64,000 nt of DNA from Ailurus styani (Eukaryota; Chordata; Mammalia; Carnivora; Ailuridae): the NCBI GenBank assembly GCA_002007465.1, contig LNAC01000110.1, positions 915,448 to 979,447 on the forward strand, written 5' to 3'. The translations under genes were made by a program, and so were the position numbers. The notes under the pieces are model-generated. The model worked only from the letters and a program-made list of their open reading frames with translations. It did no database searches and was not told the DNA's origin. How positions within the stretch are numbered: the stretch's first letter is position 1; the number at the start of each line of letters is the position of its first letter. Shown here piece by piece: positions 11,221 through 24,084 of this stretch.

Positions 11221-11334
11221 CCACCGCTCTTCACCACTGCCTGTCTTTGCCTCTCTGCCAAACACGGGTGATGGTGGCTAACTCCCTTGCTGCAGCAAGC
11301 TCTCACTAAATAGCCTCTGATTGTTCTCTTTTGG

Positions 11335-11520
11335 TGGTCTTTACTTCCACAATATCCTTCCAGTTCCTACCATTTACAGATGGATGTTTCTATTTAACCT
11401 TAGGAAATATATTCTACTTTATGGATTTTTAAAAACAAAAATGCTATCGTTTGGTTCTGTAACTTGCTTTAAAAAAATATCCTGGATATCTATCCCTATT
11501 AGTTCATCCTTATTGCTTTC
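11335..11520 (-). mobile_element. Possible L1 3' UTR fragment
   Basis: 'TAACTTGCTTTAAAAAAATATCCTGGATATCTATCC' resembles the reverse-strand L1M 3' UTR. The similarity is weak. Confidence 0.4.
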
Positions 11521-12365
11521 AGTGGAGGGTGGTAGTAGTATTTATCCTGCCTTCTTGTAAAACAGTTAGGTCTCTGGTGCTAAATACTCTAGTGTCTTGT
11601 AGGTGGTTTGCTTTCCTGTGCCCATCACAAGGGACTTTCTTTTCCATCTTGGCACTGCCATCCAACTTCCCTTCCTCCGCCCCAGGCCATTCCTCCTTTA
11701 ACCCTCATCTTGGAGCTGCAACTGATTCTCCATGACCCTGGCTGGTTGCCTTCCCTCATGGCTGCTGGTAATACCCATTCTGAGGCCATTTCTTCAGCAC
11801 TGCATGCCTAGGGGTTAAGAGACATTGGTCTCTGGCAGATCTAGGTCCTGTGTATTGTCTGCTCAACTTCCTCATTACCCATGTGTGACAAATGCAAGTC
11901 TTAGTCATGCTAGATTCTTTTACCCTGAGTCAGTTTTCCAATTGTATGTAAGGAATTTCTTCCAATGGTTAAACATAGGCAACCCTAGAAACCAGTTTGT
12001 GAAGGAAGTAAAATTAAATGCTTCATATATCCTTGCTTTTGCCAAATAATTTGGATAAACCTTATAGTTACCCAAATAATATCCTCTCTAGTGAATACAA
12101 AACATTCAGAATTAAGACACTGATGGTAGGGTCTTGGAAGAATTGCTTTTATGATTTGACAGTTCACATGGGATAGTAGAGCCTTTAGATCCAATATAAA
12201 CAACTTAATGCATTTTACTAGTGTATATACCATGGGACAATATAGCTTTGTATTTGAATCTCGACCCCTCGGGTTCAATGAACTTGAGCAAGTTTCCTAG
12301 TTTCTCTGAGTCTGTTTTCACATGCCTACAATGAAGATGAGATTTACTTGCATGCTATGGTTCCG
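11521..12365. other. Unassigned sequence
   Basis: The stretch includes a CT-rich part at 11600-11760 with open frames of under 80 codons that resemble nothing known. No gene is supported. Confidence 0.4.
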
Positions 12366-12830
12366 TGGAGGAAAAACTTTCCTCCTCTTGTGTTCATTAA
12401 CTGGGGACTTGTGAATGAAGCTGAAAAAAAAAAAAAAAACAGATTAGCAAGAGAAAAGTCAACTTTTATTCACCTATGTAGTGGGAGCAAAGAGAAGATA
12501 TGACTCTCCAAACAGCTGAAGATAGGAATTTAAATATCTAACTTATTAAGGGGAAAGAAGGAGGGAGAAGAGACTCTTACAGAAAGAACAGATGTGTTTC
12601 TAGAGGAGCAAATGGGAGATAACATTGTGCTAATATTTGTTTATGCAGGTGCAAGTGGTCTTCTCAGCCCTCTTTCCAACTAGTAAAATTCCCCTGAGAG
12701 GGGATTTATGGTAGCCTCACTTCCAGAAGTTTCTGCCTTAAGCTAGGTAAGAGAATCTCCAAAAAGCCTTCTTCCTGTATCTGTTAAATCTCAAATGTCT
12801 TCAGTTTAAAATAATCTTCATACCAGCTCT
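12366..12830 (-). mobile_element. ERV1-like LTR remnant
   Basis: Read in reverse it ends in a TTTTTCCTCC-type terminus (12368-12383), preceded by an AATAAAAG signal (reverse of CTTTTATT near 12464) and 'TTTCTCTTGCTAATCTG'. The layout is LTR-like. The family call is by eye and the outer boundary is approximate. Confidence 0.55.
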
Positions 12831-15000
12831 GTGGGTCTGAGTGGATCCCCACTGGGTGCTGTGAGAATAATCAAGGTAAATTCGGTGAAGCTCTTAGAAC
12901 AGCATTCCAAATAAAATTTGCAACTTATTATTGATATTTGAAAATTAGACTTTATGCCTTGCCACTAGTAGCACATGGGAAATTATGGTGACTTTTTTAG
13001 TATAAATGTTGACCCTTTGCATAGTTCTCAGCCGGCTTGCTTAATTCCTGGATCAGCATTTCTTGTATTCAGTTGCTGATTCACCACTTTTTGCTCATAA
13101 TCAACCTAACTTTTCCAAATCAATTTTTTACTGATTGTTAAATGTGCCTTAGAATTCATTGCAATTGTCCTAAATAATTTGGGTGGCTCAAGAAAACAAA
13201 CATCTTTTATGATTCTATTTTTCCTAACTTCTTCCTGGCTTCACATGGATGTTTCCAGGTGTCCCTCTAGGGATTTTTGTTTTGTTTTGTTTTTGTTTGT
13301 CTGTAGGGTTTTTGTTTGTTTGTTTTGTTTTGTTTTCATATCCTCTTCATCTCATTTGGCTTCTTGTTCCTCAGAGGAGAAAAAGAAAGTTGTGTCTTTG
13401 TTTTTGTAATCCTCTCATGTGCTTAGCATTTATAAGGCCACTCACTATGGGTTAGTGGAGAAGGTGCATCCTACCAATAGATATCTTTTTTGCCATTTGT
13501 TAATGTCATGGACTTTTCCACAAGTTACATGTAGTTGGAGTGAATAAAATCCTAATATATTTAAGATAGGTCAGAAGATATGCACATGAGGGTATATTGC
13601 TTGCAAGAGATAAATAACTTCTTTTCAAACTGGCTTAAAACATATAATTTGTCAGTGTTACCTTCTGCTGCCTAAATTCTCCAGATAAATATTTGGTTTA
13701 CTTTGCTTAGGAAAGCATTACTCCTGATAAAATATCTTAGCTGTTCTGTATACAAATGCAGTGGAGTATAAGCATGCATATTAACTCACTATGTTGCATT
13801 GGTAATTGCTATTTATTGGTTAATAAATGTTTTATTTATTATGATATTAAACAATTAGTATAAATATATTAATAGAATTATTTACTAATTTCTAAAAATA
13901 TAGTGTGTATCTTGCTTATGAAAATGCATTTATAAAACCCTTAAGTTGGTCATTGACATGCAACATTATTCCTTTTTGTATTCAGCATTGCCAAGAGAAA
14001 ACATTTAATGCCATCCCTGAAAACCAGTAAATTTATATTTGTTGGGCCATGAGGAGAAGTGAATTCTAGAGCTCAGAGCTCCTCACTGATTCTACAGTCA
14101 ACTGGAGTAAAATAAGGTCAATACCCATTTAGTGGAGCACATACCCTGGCAAAATGCGTAAGAAAGAACTAGTTTGGGAGCTATAGGAAATACGGTTATT
14201 AACAAATATTTTCAATATGTCCAGTTAAACAAACCAGTACATTGTTTTAAAACCAGTTATTTTCATTCAGTAAAGTCTTTTCATACTTCAGAATTAGAAT
14301 GGGAACTATGAAATGTCAGAATGGACATCAGCTTTCGACTTGGGCTTTATGGATGGGGAATGTGTGCCTGGCATCTGTTATAAGGCATGGGGTTCTAGAA
14401 GACCTCTTTCTTGGGTTTTTCTCTATACCTCGAGAAACAAGTTGAACCCTAAAATGTCACTTAAAACATTGCCAATCCAAATCAGAACATCATTTACAGT
14501 AAAAAGACAATACCTCAGGTCTACAACCATAGTTTCTTGGGTAATTCAGGATAGGAACCACTCATTTTTCTAAATTGCCGAGATAATTGTGGGGTTATGG
14601 AGTCAATTAGCCTGAATTACTCCAGTGGTTAACTGTGCAATTCAAATAACTCAATAACTCTAACTCCATACTTCATCATTTTGAGGCTTATTTTAAAAAA
14701 GTGGCATTTGTTCAGTTTTCAGATATGTTATTTAAAACTAAGGTGCCTCTTACTGAAAACTACCACTAATTAGTGATTGAGGCAAAATAGCATATATTTT
14801 CTTTTGCCTGATGGGATCTTAAAGATCTTGATGATTATTTTTAATTATATTATTGTCTATGTGTCCCATGGCATCTTATTTTCTTCAGCTAACAAATGAA
14901 TAGTCTGAAAATTAGTCTTCTTACCTGAACAACTGGCCCTCTCAGAGCTCACAGGAGCAAAGCTGAATGTTTATAAGACAGAAAAATCAGGAAGGGGTCT
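12831..15000. other. Unassigned, largely repeat-poor sequence
   Basis: The only clear feature is a TTTTG/TTTG simple repeat at about 13273-13336. The open frames across it encode low-complexity F/V/C-rich peptides. No exon or RNA is recognised. Confidence 0.45.
13273..13336 (+). repeat. (TTTTG/TTTG)n simple repeat
   Basis: Imperfect TTTTG and TTTG units, interrupted by CTGTAGGG. Confidence 0.85.
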
Positions 15001-15007
15001 CACTTCT

Positions 15008-15214
15008 ATTTTTTATTTTATTTTATTTTATTTTATTTTATTTTATTTTATTTTATTTTATTTGAGAGAGAGAGAGAGAGAGCCTGCAAGTGCACTAGCA
15101 GAGGGGAGGGGCAGAGGGAGAGGGAGAAGCAGACTCCCCACTGCGAAGGGAGCCCTGAGATCATGAGCTGAGCCAAAGGCAGATGCTTAACTGATTGAGC
15201 CACCCAGGCGCCCC
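15008..15214 (-). repeat. CanSINE with expanded TTTTA tail
   Basis: A (TTTTA)n run at 15008-15061, the reverse of an AAAAT tail, leads into a GAGAGA tract and a SINE body ending GCCACCCAGGCGCCCC. Nearly matching CTCACTTCTA and CTGACTTCTA flank it. The body lacks the segment between 'GAAGGGAGCC' and 'CTGAGATCATGA'. Confidence 0.93.
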
Positions 15215-15944
15215 AGAGCCTGACTTCTAAAAGACTGATGACCCATCATTTTATTATAGAGAGTTCCATATAAAAGCTGCTCAACATGGATTCTAGAAAA
15301 AGCAGCTATGTGGCTTTGGAAGAGAGACCAGAAGTAACACCTGGATAGCCTGTCTCTATATGATTGTCATTCCTACTGACCTGCCATTCTAGGGTAGAGG
15401 TGATGCCAAGCCCCAGTAAGGGAGCCGGGCACTGCTAAGCAGGATTTTTACTTCTTATGGGGTACTGGAGCAGAATGAGAACCAAGACTAAGGCAGAAGT
15501 TCGGGCAAATTAATTAGTGCCAGGGACACAGGACCAGGGTTGAATTCTGGCATCAGAGACATCAAGTAGCCACACAGAATTCCTGATTTTCCAGATTCCC
15601 CAAATCTGTTTCTCTACCTCCCTCATTTCAATAGCTGGTACCACTACCCATTGCCCCTTAGGCCTCCATGTCAGACCTATTACTTCTTTATTTCTCAACT
15701 CAAAAGTTCTGCTCTTTTCTTTCATGGTAAAGTTTGATTACATATTAAAATGATAGCCAAAATCAAGAGAAAAACTAGTTTCATTTCATTAAGGTAAAAA
15801 AAAAACTTAGTTATACAAACATGGGATCCACTTCCACACTTTTCAGGAGATTGGAAATTTTTATGTCCTAAAGGTGCAAAGATGGAGAAGTAGAAAGATA
15901 CTCTTTCCCAGGAACTGACTAGCATGTCCTTTTTTTTCCTTTTC
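15215..15944. other. Unassigned sequence
   Basis: Nothing supported; the frames are under 75 codons and unrelated to known proteins. Confidence 0.4.
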
Positions 15945-16058
15945 TTTTCTTTTAAGATTTTATTTTTAAGTTATCTCTATACCCAATGCGGTGCTTAAAC
16001 TTACAACCCCGAGATCGAGTCACCTGCTCTACCAACTGAGCTAGCCAGGCAATGCTAG
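15945..16058 (-). repeat. Short-type CanSINE
   Basis: 'AAGATTTTATTTTTAAGTTATCTCTA', 'ACAACCCCGAGATCGAGTC' and 'CCAACTGAGCTAGCCAGGC' mark a shorter tRNA-derived subfamily without the GA-rich middle. It is also seen at 40025 and perhaps 50738. Confidence 0.8.
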
Positions 16059-16316
16059 CATGTCCCCTTTAATACTAAATTTTAAAGGGAAAATACTCTG
16101 TATTAAAATAGTCTAACTTTTCACACCCAGCACACAAATACCTGCTAGAAATCATTTTTCTGAAAGAAAGTACCATGTAATTCCCAAACAGGGGAAAAAT
16201 GATAGGCTTTGTTCTCACTTCTTTTTCCCTCTTGTTTGTTTTTCAATTACTTGAACCTTCTGGTAGAAATATTAAAATGATAATTTTACAGGTAACTTCT
16301 TTTTTAATATTTTCTT

Positions 16317-16479
16317 TTATTTTTAAAGATTTTATTTAATTATTTGACAGAGAAAGAGAGAGAAAGAGAGAGAGAGAGAGCTGAGCAGGGAGCCTGATGC
16401 GGGACTCAATCCCAGGACCTGGAGATCATGACCCAAGCTGAAGGCAGTTACTTAACCAACTGAGTCAGCCAGGTGCCCA
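16317..16479 (-). repeat. CanSINE with internal deletion
   Basis: An AAAGATTTTATTTAATTATTTGACAG start and a long GA run, then a direct jump to CTGAGCAGGGAGCC and an end at CAGCCAGGTGCCC. The GA run seems to have collapsed the middle. Confidence 0.9.
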
Positions 16480-18837
16480 GTTACTTTTCATCATATGTGA
16501 AAAGTGAGTTACTGATATGATAAATAAATCCTCACCTTATTGTGGTTGAGCTGAGATGAGTGTTACGAATCTGACGCCAAAAAAACAAACAAAAGAACTC
16601 CCCAAAAAACAAGAATTTGACACCATCACCATATGTGCTCCAATTGATACCAGGTTCCTGATTTTCAATAACCACATAAGTATAGACTCTTTTTTGCCTG
16701 TACCACCAAATTCCATTCCTAATTAAACACCAAAGCTTATCATCTTGTGGTGAACACAAGAAACTGTATTTAAAGTTGATGAATATCACTTCATGATCAG
16801 AAAGAGTTAATGTGACTGAACATTCCAGATGTCTCTTTAACAGCAGGCATTGTGAAGAATAGAGCTTATTAATGTATTTTGTTTTGGTGTGGATTTTGAT
16901 GAGACTCAGGACCTGTCCCCCTGAACATTTTTATTAGCGCTTAGTATGTTCTTGGGGTAGGTACCATGAAGAGTAAGACATAATCCCAGTACCTGGAAAA
17001 TGTGGAGTGTATGTGAGTAGAGACTCTTGAATCTTTTTAACCTTTGATTTGTTTCTGTGAAAGTGTTTTTGAGAGGACACCACCGAAATTGCAATAGAGA
17101 CATCCATCAGAGGTTAAGAATGTTTATCTTTGAATGACTGAGTGACTGCAGGTACTTTTATGTTTCTGAATTTTTGTTTATTTGTTTTGTGAGAGTATAT
17201 TTAGTGTTTTATAAGCAGAAAAACAAACACCAGTTTTTAAAGTGATGAACAAGATCTTATCGTGCTTTTTCACAATAGTGTGCTCAAAGAATATTTGTTA
17301 AGTGAATGAGTACATTTTTCAAATTCTCAGACTTTTCTCATTTAAAAACATTAAGGACATTTATTTTGGGTCAAAAGAACTCCCCAAATTTCTGCAAGAG
17401 GAGTTATTCTGCTAACTTTATCTTCAACTTTTGAAAACCACTGACCAGAAAATAAAGAGCTTGAAAAAAATTTTCGGTGTTATATCATACCCAAAAGATA
17501 AAAAAAGTGAATTTATTTTATCTCCTCTCATTTATAGAACATTCTATAAGCAAACACCATTGGTATGTTGGACATAGATGTAGTTTGAGGGTCATGATAA
17601 TTTGAACTGAATACACAACTGGCCAACTTCTTCCAACCCATCCTGATGGAATAGATCGGAGGAGGGAATGTAAAAAATGTCTAAGTTGTAGGACATAAAG
17701 ATAAATAAATGTGATGAAAACCAACTTAATTTACTTGAATGATTTCACCTGGATCCAGGGGTAAAAGATTTCAACACATAGTCTAGAAGTTTAGGTTAGT
17801 TGGCTGGACTCTGAGGGCTAATGAGTCCAGTGTTCCAACTTTAGACAGTTTGCTCATTTTCTTTATTTCTTTAGCAAGGGCCTCTGTAGCAAACTGGTCT
17901 AACTTCCTACATAGATGTGCCATGGTCTTAAGGAAACCAGATAATAGGAATATAGCAATAGCATCAGAAAACAGTTCAAAATACTGGCTTTAAAAAAAAT
18001 AGTAGGTGGGGAATATTTTTGCATCATTATTGGGGGCAGAGACAGGAAGGATGATAGTAGCTGTAGGTAGAATTCTCTACTGAATAGATTTATGCCACTG
18101 AGACATGTAGACTCCCATTGAAGAGGTACGAGACATACCTAGCAAATTAGGTAATACCATACATCATATTCCTTTTCTAAGTTACCCAGTTCTCTTTGTG
18201 CTATGTCTCATAGGTACAACTGCACAAAACTCACATAAACTTGAAATAGTTACCTACCACTTCTTTCCCAGAGCTTCTCTAATGCTTTAGTGAAGTCCAG
18301 CAGAACTGCACACACTTATACATGTGTAGTCAGAAAGTGCAAGGGAGTTTTTACCAGTAGAGCCATTTTTAATCAGTGAGGGACATGAGCTTATAAGTAA
18401 ATATTTCCTCCTTTCATCTCCCATGTGGATTTTCAGAGATGCATTTCACAAGGTCATTAGAACATCCTGGTTAAAACTGATACCAGTGACCCACAGTGGT
18501 GGCCAATTCATTAAATTATCTTTGAGCTAACTGACCTTGCTTCTTTGTCCCACTCCCCCAGGCTCTCAGTCATGCTTCTTGGGATCACTGTCCAGGGATA
18601 TGCAAGCCTATGTCTTAGCTCTTCCTCTGAGACACCCATTGTCAGACATGAGCCAGGGAGGCCTCGATATGATATAAGATCATAGCCAAAGAAAAATAAT
18701 TGCAAAGAGAAATCAAGAGTTGAATATCAGAAACTCTATGAAAGAATTGACAGGACTTTTAAGCAATGAAGAATGAGAATAGTCAGCTTGGTGGGCAAGA
18801 TGATGGGTTCTATTCTATATAAGGACATAACTTAACG
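16480..18837. other. Unassigned repeat-poor sequence
   Basis: No gene, RNA or family repeat is recognised. The open frames are under 90 codons. Confidence 0.4.
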
Positions 18838-18880
18838 GTATTGACTAGCAGGCGATGGGAACTAGGTTTTAGGAATCAAG
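18838..18880 (+). repeat. Direct repeat, copy 1 (diverged)
   Basis: GTATTGACTAGCAGGCGATG begins a 43-base unit that recurs with several changes at 19233-19275, about 395 bases downstream. Confidence 0.65.
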
Positions 18881-19232
18881 TGAGAGTTGAAATCTTGTGA
18901 GTGAATGAGTTCTCTAAAAGAAGACTTTATGAAGAGGTGACCAATGGGCAATAGACTGAATTTCTGGTAATCACCAGATTTCAGGAGCGAACAAGAAAAA
19001 GAATTGGCAGCTACTTGGCACTTAGGAAATAGAAGAGTTCAGTGTCATGCGTAATGGTGGGTGAGTGGAGAGAACATACAGTTCAATTCCACCATCTGGT
19101 CAGAGACCATACTGAAGAGGTTTAAGATGGAAATAGATAACACACAGTAATATATAGTAAGAAGATGAGGACAGTCATATGGGTGGATTAATGTATAGAT
19201 AATGTAGCTAGAGATAGTTCATTCCTTAATGA

Positions 19233-19275
19233 GTATTGACCAGCAGGCAGTGAGAACTAACTTTTAGGTACTAAG
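19233..19275 (+). repeat. Direct repeat, copy 2 (diverged)
   Basis: GTATTGACCAGCAGGCAGTG begins the second unit; compare 18838-18880. The origin is unknown; the two may be remnants of an old tandem duplication. Confidence 0.65.
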
Positions 19276-20280
19276 TTTCCAGGATTTAAAGGATGGCAAA
19301 AAGGTAGTGGAGCTAATTTCCCTATTAAAAGAAAAAAATCCTGAGCTTATTTTATTTCTAAATAAACACTATTGAAATAATTTATCAATCATGGAAATTC
19401 TGAGATTTATCTTACTCTCACATGTTGCTGCCTTTTTATTCTCAAGAACACTCATTTAGAAAAAAAAAGATGAATACTCTAAGCACTTTCTCTAAGATGT
19501 TGGTCTACAGAATAGCATTATTGAAAAGTACTTCTCTTCCAGAAAATATTGGAAGAATTCCACTTGAATAAATATGGCATAACTCAGTGCCTACTGTTAC
19601 ATACCCATATTTGTGTTAAGCTAATCCTAGTTTCCAAAAAAAGGTTTTTGTGCTGTTGAGAAGCATTTCTGAAATACTGCCAACCCCATCTTGTGATTAA
19701 AGTTCTCTGGTAGAACACAGGTTAGAAGGGGTGAGATGCCAAGCAGGTATTTAGAGAGTTTGATTTTAACGTTTTATATTTGAGTGAGTCATGGTTTAAT
19801 CTGTTTCTGCAAAAAATGTTTTCAATATGCAATCTGATCATTTTCTACTTTTTCATTGAATATTTTCTTTTTGATCCTTCCCAACCATCTGCTTTAAATA
19901 TAAATAACAGTTAATCGTAGTGTGCTTAGTTTAGCATACATCATCCCTCCAGGATATGTTTGTTATCTGTTGAATTTACACTTTGGATCAAACATTTACT
20001 GAATGAATGAGATTTGAGACAGCGGCTAATTGCCCATAGAGCATAACTGAGCCTTACAAACCACATATTGTTTATCCAATTAGTTGTTATAAGTCTGTTG
20101 CTTATCCATACAGTTTAACTGAGATTCTAACTGTCTCAGTTAAAACTATAATTCATTTGCTGGAGGATTTGTTTCATTGTTTGTTGTTTCTTATTTTCAT
20201 GATCCTTGTATTATCTAGTTTTAATTGATATTAAGCCACTGCTCACTTTTCTCTCTTTTAATTTTGACAACTCTTATTTT
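19276..20280. other. Unassigned sequence
   Basis: AT-rich, with no supported feature. Confidence 0.4.
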
Positions 20281-20467
20281 TTTCAAAGATTTTATTTATT
20301 TAATTGAGAGAGAGAACACACGCTGCAAGCAGGAGTGGGGCAGGGGCAGAGAGAGAAGCAGTCTCCCCACTGACCAAGGAGACCCATGCGGGGCTTCATC
20401 CCAGGACCCTGAGATCATGACCTGAGCTGAAGGCTGACACTTAACCAACTGAGCCACCCAGGCATCC
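20281..20467 (-). repeat. CanSINE
   Basis: CAAAGATTTTATTTATTTAA, a GA-rich block, 'CAGGACCCTGAGATCATGACC' and 'GAGCCACCCAGGCATCC'. Confidence 0.93.
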
Positions 20468-20639
20468 ACTTTTACAGCTTTTGGTTTACTTACTTAACTT
20501 GCAGACTGACAATCATGATACATTATTTTTTAAATTTTATTCTTGGCATGAAACTTTATTTGTTCCTAAGGTACAAGAAGTACAAGTTCCTTACTGATAA
20601 TGAGGTTTTTGGTTTTTGTTTTTTTTTAAGAAAGGAGGA

Positions 20640-20935
20640 TAATAAAAATTTTTTTTTACAACCCCACCATTTTTTTACAATCCCACTATTGACATTGTTG
20701 TTTATATGAAGCCATAATTTTGTATGCCTATATATGAATAATTAAAAACAAAAATGTGATCATATAGAACATAACCTTCCCAAACTTGCTTTTTCATTAA
20801 CATGTATCATAAACATGTAGTCCTACCCTAATATTACAATACAATTTATATTGGCCACATTATAGATGTACTAATAATCCTTTTCTGTTAAATGTTTAGT
20901 GTTTTTAATGCTGTGATCAATAGCTACTCAGTTAA
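20640..20935 (-). mobile_element. L1 3' UTR fragment (L1M-like)
   Basis: 'CCATAATTTTGTATGCC', 'AAACTTGCTTTTTCATTAAC' and 'CCACATTATAGATGTAC' follow the order of a reverse-strand L1M 3' UTR. It is old and diverged. Confidence 0.5.
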
Positions 20936-22120
20936 ATCTTTCCTGATTTCCTAAATTAATCCTCAGAATATGTCACTAATTTCTATCTTAGAACTTTTAA
21001 GAAACCCATTTGAGTTTAACAAAAAAGAGGAATATATTAGAAGTACTTGGGGTCACTTGAGGATCTCAAGGATGAGAAAGTTGTTGGAAACATTCTTTGG
21101 ACTCCTATGTATAGAAGACTTTGATTTGTGTTTCATTACCTCCTCTCACCCAAAAGTCTCCCTCTGCTTCATACTACATGCATAAAAGCATTGCCACCCA
21201 TAGCAACCAAGTTTATACATCAAAGGTCCAGCCGTCCTGAGAAAAACCAACTCATTCCCAATCCTTTCTGGTGGACCCACCCCATCCTCCACTTCGGATT
21301 TCCAGGGTTAGCAGATGTTCACTTTGACCCCTTCGGCTGAGGCCAAGGGATGGGATTTGATGAACTTGGTTGCCAGGAGTCACTCTATAGCCATAGCCCC
21401 ATAGCCGTGTGAAGGATGGGGCAATCAAGAGGGTCTGAAGAGCCAGTCCATAAATACTATCATATTCTTATCACTCAGGACAGTTATTTTTATTGAGAGA
21501 CACTTATGGCAGTAAATTGGCACTGTTAAAGCAGTAAGAGAAATGAAATTCTTTTTTTTTTCTTTAATAAGAGTAGATTTTTCTAAGACCAGGGTCATTT
21601 CATCTGACAGTGGGCACCAACACCTTCACGTGTTTTTGAGCTATGCATCTACAAGGGAGAGACCATCCTCTGTGAGCACTCTCAGATTGAACTGGAATGC
21701 CGTCCATTGTTGATTCATCATGAGAATAAGAAAATTCTATCATAGAAGAGAGTTTTAAAATTTGTTAACTGTTCTTTTCTAGAATTAACATATGTAAAAC
21801 CATACTTCTCACATAATGCATTTTATGGTTATTCTAAGAAAAGTACATCTAGTATTTAAGAATAGAACATTAACATTTATAGAGAAAAATCACGACCAAC
21901 TTAATGTAAATTTTCTCTGGACTTTCATCATGCAACTAGAAATATACTTCCACAGGAGAGTGAAATCTTCCAGTCAAATGTGTTGAAAACTCGGGGAGAG
22001 GGAGGAATTAATGGGATGAAAGGCCCAAGGCAAATTGCATTGGTTCTGTTTTCTAGAAAAGTCTATAGTGTTACATAAGTCTGGGCTCTCTACATTTTCT
22101 TCAGTTGTCTTAGTCTCTAC
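20936..22120. other. Unassigned sequence
   Basis: No gene or repeat is supported. Frames of about 70 codons at 20970-21340 resemble nothing known. Confidence 0.4.
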
Positions 22121-22615
22121 TGTGTTAGTTATCTATTGCTGCATAACAAATTACCCCCAAATTGAGTAACTTAAAACAACAAATATTTATTATTGCTCAC
22201 AGTTTCTGAGAGTCAGGAAGCCAGAAGGACCTTAGCTGGTTGGCTCAGGGTCTCTTACGGAGTTAGAGCTAAGCTGTCCGCCGGGGCTGCGGTCCTCTGA
22301 TGGGTTGACTTAACTGGGGGAGTTGCTTCTAAACTCACTTGTGTGGCTCTTAGCAGGAGGCCTCACTACATGGACCTCATGACATGGCAGCTCATTTACC
22401 CTGGAGCAAATTATCTGAGGGACAGAGCTGGTGGGCAGGGGGATGTAGAAGCAACATTGTCTTGTATGACTTAGCCTCAATCCATCACTTCTGCCATCGG
22501 CTGTGCACACAGAACCTTATACCACGAGGGCACAGCAGTTGGGGGTGGGGTATGTAAGGCATGGATACCAGGAGGTGAGAATCATTGGGCGTCATCTTGG
22601 AGGCTGGCTACCACA
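22121..22615 (+). mobile_element. MLT1-type MaLR solo LTR
   Basis: It starts TGTGTTAGTTATCTATTGCTG, followed by 'CATAACAAATTACCCCCAAAT', 'GGCTCAGGGTCTCT', 'CCGGGGCTGCGGTC' and 'GACATGGCAGCTCA', and ends 'GGAGGCTGGCTACCACA'. This is the full layout of an ERVL-MaLR LTR with TG...CA ends. No internal region adjoins it. Confidence 0.8.
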
Positions 22616-22983
22616 TATATCATTCTCAGATCATAAAAAATTGACTTTCTAATTTGATTTGTATTTACATTTCTAGAACTCTGATTCCCTCTATATTTTT
22701 TTTCTTTGCGCTGGAAATAATGTCACAAGTTAATTGTAATTTTATAGTTTGCATGGAGACTTCCTTAAAATGTTCCTAAAGTTTAGGGCTTGGGGTTTAG
22801 GAGTTTCTGACATTTTTATCAATGCTCTATATCCTACATTATACAGATTATGCATATTTTAAAAACAGATTGATTAAATGCATCTCTTTAGGCTATCATT
22901 CATTCATTCATTCTTTTAATGAATAATTATTGAGTTCAGGGGATTGTGTTTTCTTTACTGTTTCAGTATGTCACCTTTATGTT
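22616..22983. other. Unassigned sequence
   Basis: AT-rich, with a short (CATT)n at about 22900-22913; nothing else is seen. Confidence 0.4.
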
Positions 22984-23241
22984 CTAGCCTCCTTTAATTC
23001 TTCTGTTTTTTTGTGAGAGAGTGAGCAAGAGTGAGAATGCACGTGCGTGTACTGGGACAGGGGACGGGAAGGGAGTAGGGGCAGAGGGAGAGAAAGAGAA
23101 TCTTAAGCAGGTCCCGCCCTCAGTGCTCAGTGTGGAGCCTGATGTGGGGCTCGATCCCATGACCTGGAGATCATGACCTGAGCCAAAATGAAGCGTCAAA
23201 CACTTAACCAATGGAGCCACCCAGGTGCCCCTAGCCTCCTC
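22984..23241 (-). repeat. CanSINE with duplication
   Basis: The body is about 22995-23230, ending CCACCCAGGTGCCC. CTAGCCTCCT is present on both sides (22984 and 23231). It lies head-to-head with the plus-strand SINE at 23351. Confidence 0.93.
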
Positions 23242-23242
23242 T

Positions 23243-23336
23243 TTTTAAAAACAGCTTTATTAAGATATATTAAGATATTTCCCATATCATATAACTCACT
23301 CATTTTACTCATGTAAAATGTAAACTTCCCTATTTC
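23243..23336 (-). mobile_element. Short L1 3'-end fragment
   Basis: 'AAAACAGCTTTATTAAGATATA' and 'CATATAACTCACTCATTTTA' are typical of a reverse-strand L1 3' UTR, cut off by the following SINE. Confidence 0.55.
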
Positions 23337-23557
23337 TAAACTACATTTTTGGGGGAGCCTGGGTGGCTCAGTTAGTTAAGCATCGGCCTTCAGCTCAGGT
23401 CATGAGCCCTGGGGTCCTGGGATCAGGCCCATCTTCTGGCTCCCTGCTGAGCAGGGAGCCTGCTTCTCCCTCTCCCTCTGCTCTTCCCTCTCTTTGTATT
23501 CTCTCTCTCTCAAATAAATAAATAAATAAAATATTTTAAAAAATAAACTACATTTTT
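23337..23557 (+). repeat. CanSINE with 14-bp duplication
   Basis: The body 23351-23543 has 'GCCTGGGTGGCTCAGTTAG' and an (AAAT)n tail. TAAACTACATTTTT flanks it exactly at 23337-23350 and 23544-23557. Confidence 0.96.
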
Positions 23558-24084
23558 AGAGACAAAAAGCCTGAAAATATCTAAAATTGGTCACCCTACA
23601 TGTATTTAAATAAGAAGGTCCATCTTTAAGATTCCACAGATACATGTTCTTCTGCCAGAGCAAACAGGAAGACACAGATATGTTGTTTATTCTTTCTCTA
23701 AGTACTCTGTGTGGAACTCTGGAAACCTTGGAGGTGTGTTCACTGTGTAGCAAACAGGACCAAACAAGTAACTTCAGTGGCCTGAAAACCTATTTGCCAG
23801 GATAAGTTCCCCAGTCAGAGTCCTGTCATTTCCCCCTGGGACTAGATAAACAGCCAAACCCCAAGAGACTATATAAAAGGCTCTGTTTACCAAATTACCA
23901 GGACACACCCATATGCTGGGCTCCAGATAACCCAATCACTCATGAATGGAAATTATATTTTATTTAATGATATTCCAGAAAGTAAAAGATGTTTTTACAT
24001 GCTTTTTGAAAAATTATCATGTAAACAAAGAACAAAGCAGGTGTTCATCTTAAGTGAAATATAGTATATATTCTTTTGTTTTCC
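23558..24084. other. Unassigned sequence
   Basis: It contains a TATATAAAAG string at 23870 but no gene. No supported feature. Confidence 0.4.

Noticed and set aside
23870..23879. TATATAAAAG as a promoter
   Set aside because: A lone TATA-like string in AT-rich DNA, with no gene or LTR structure downstream that I can support.
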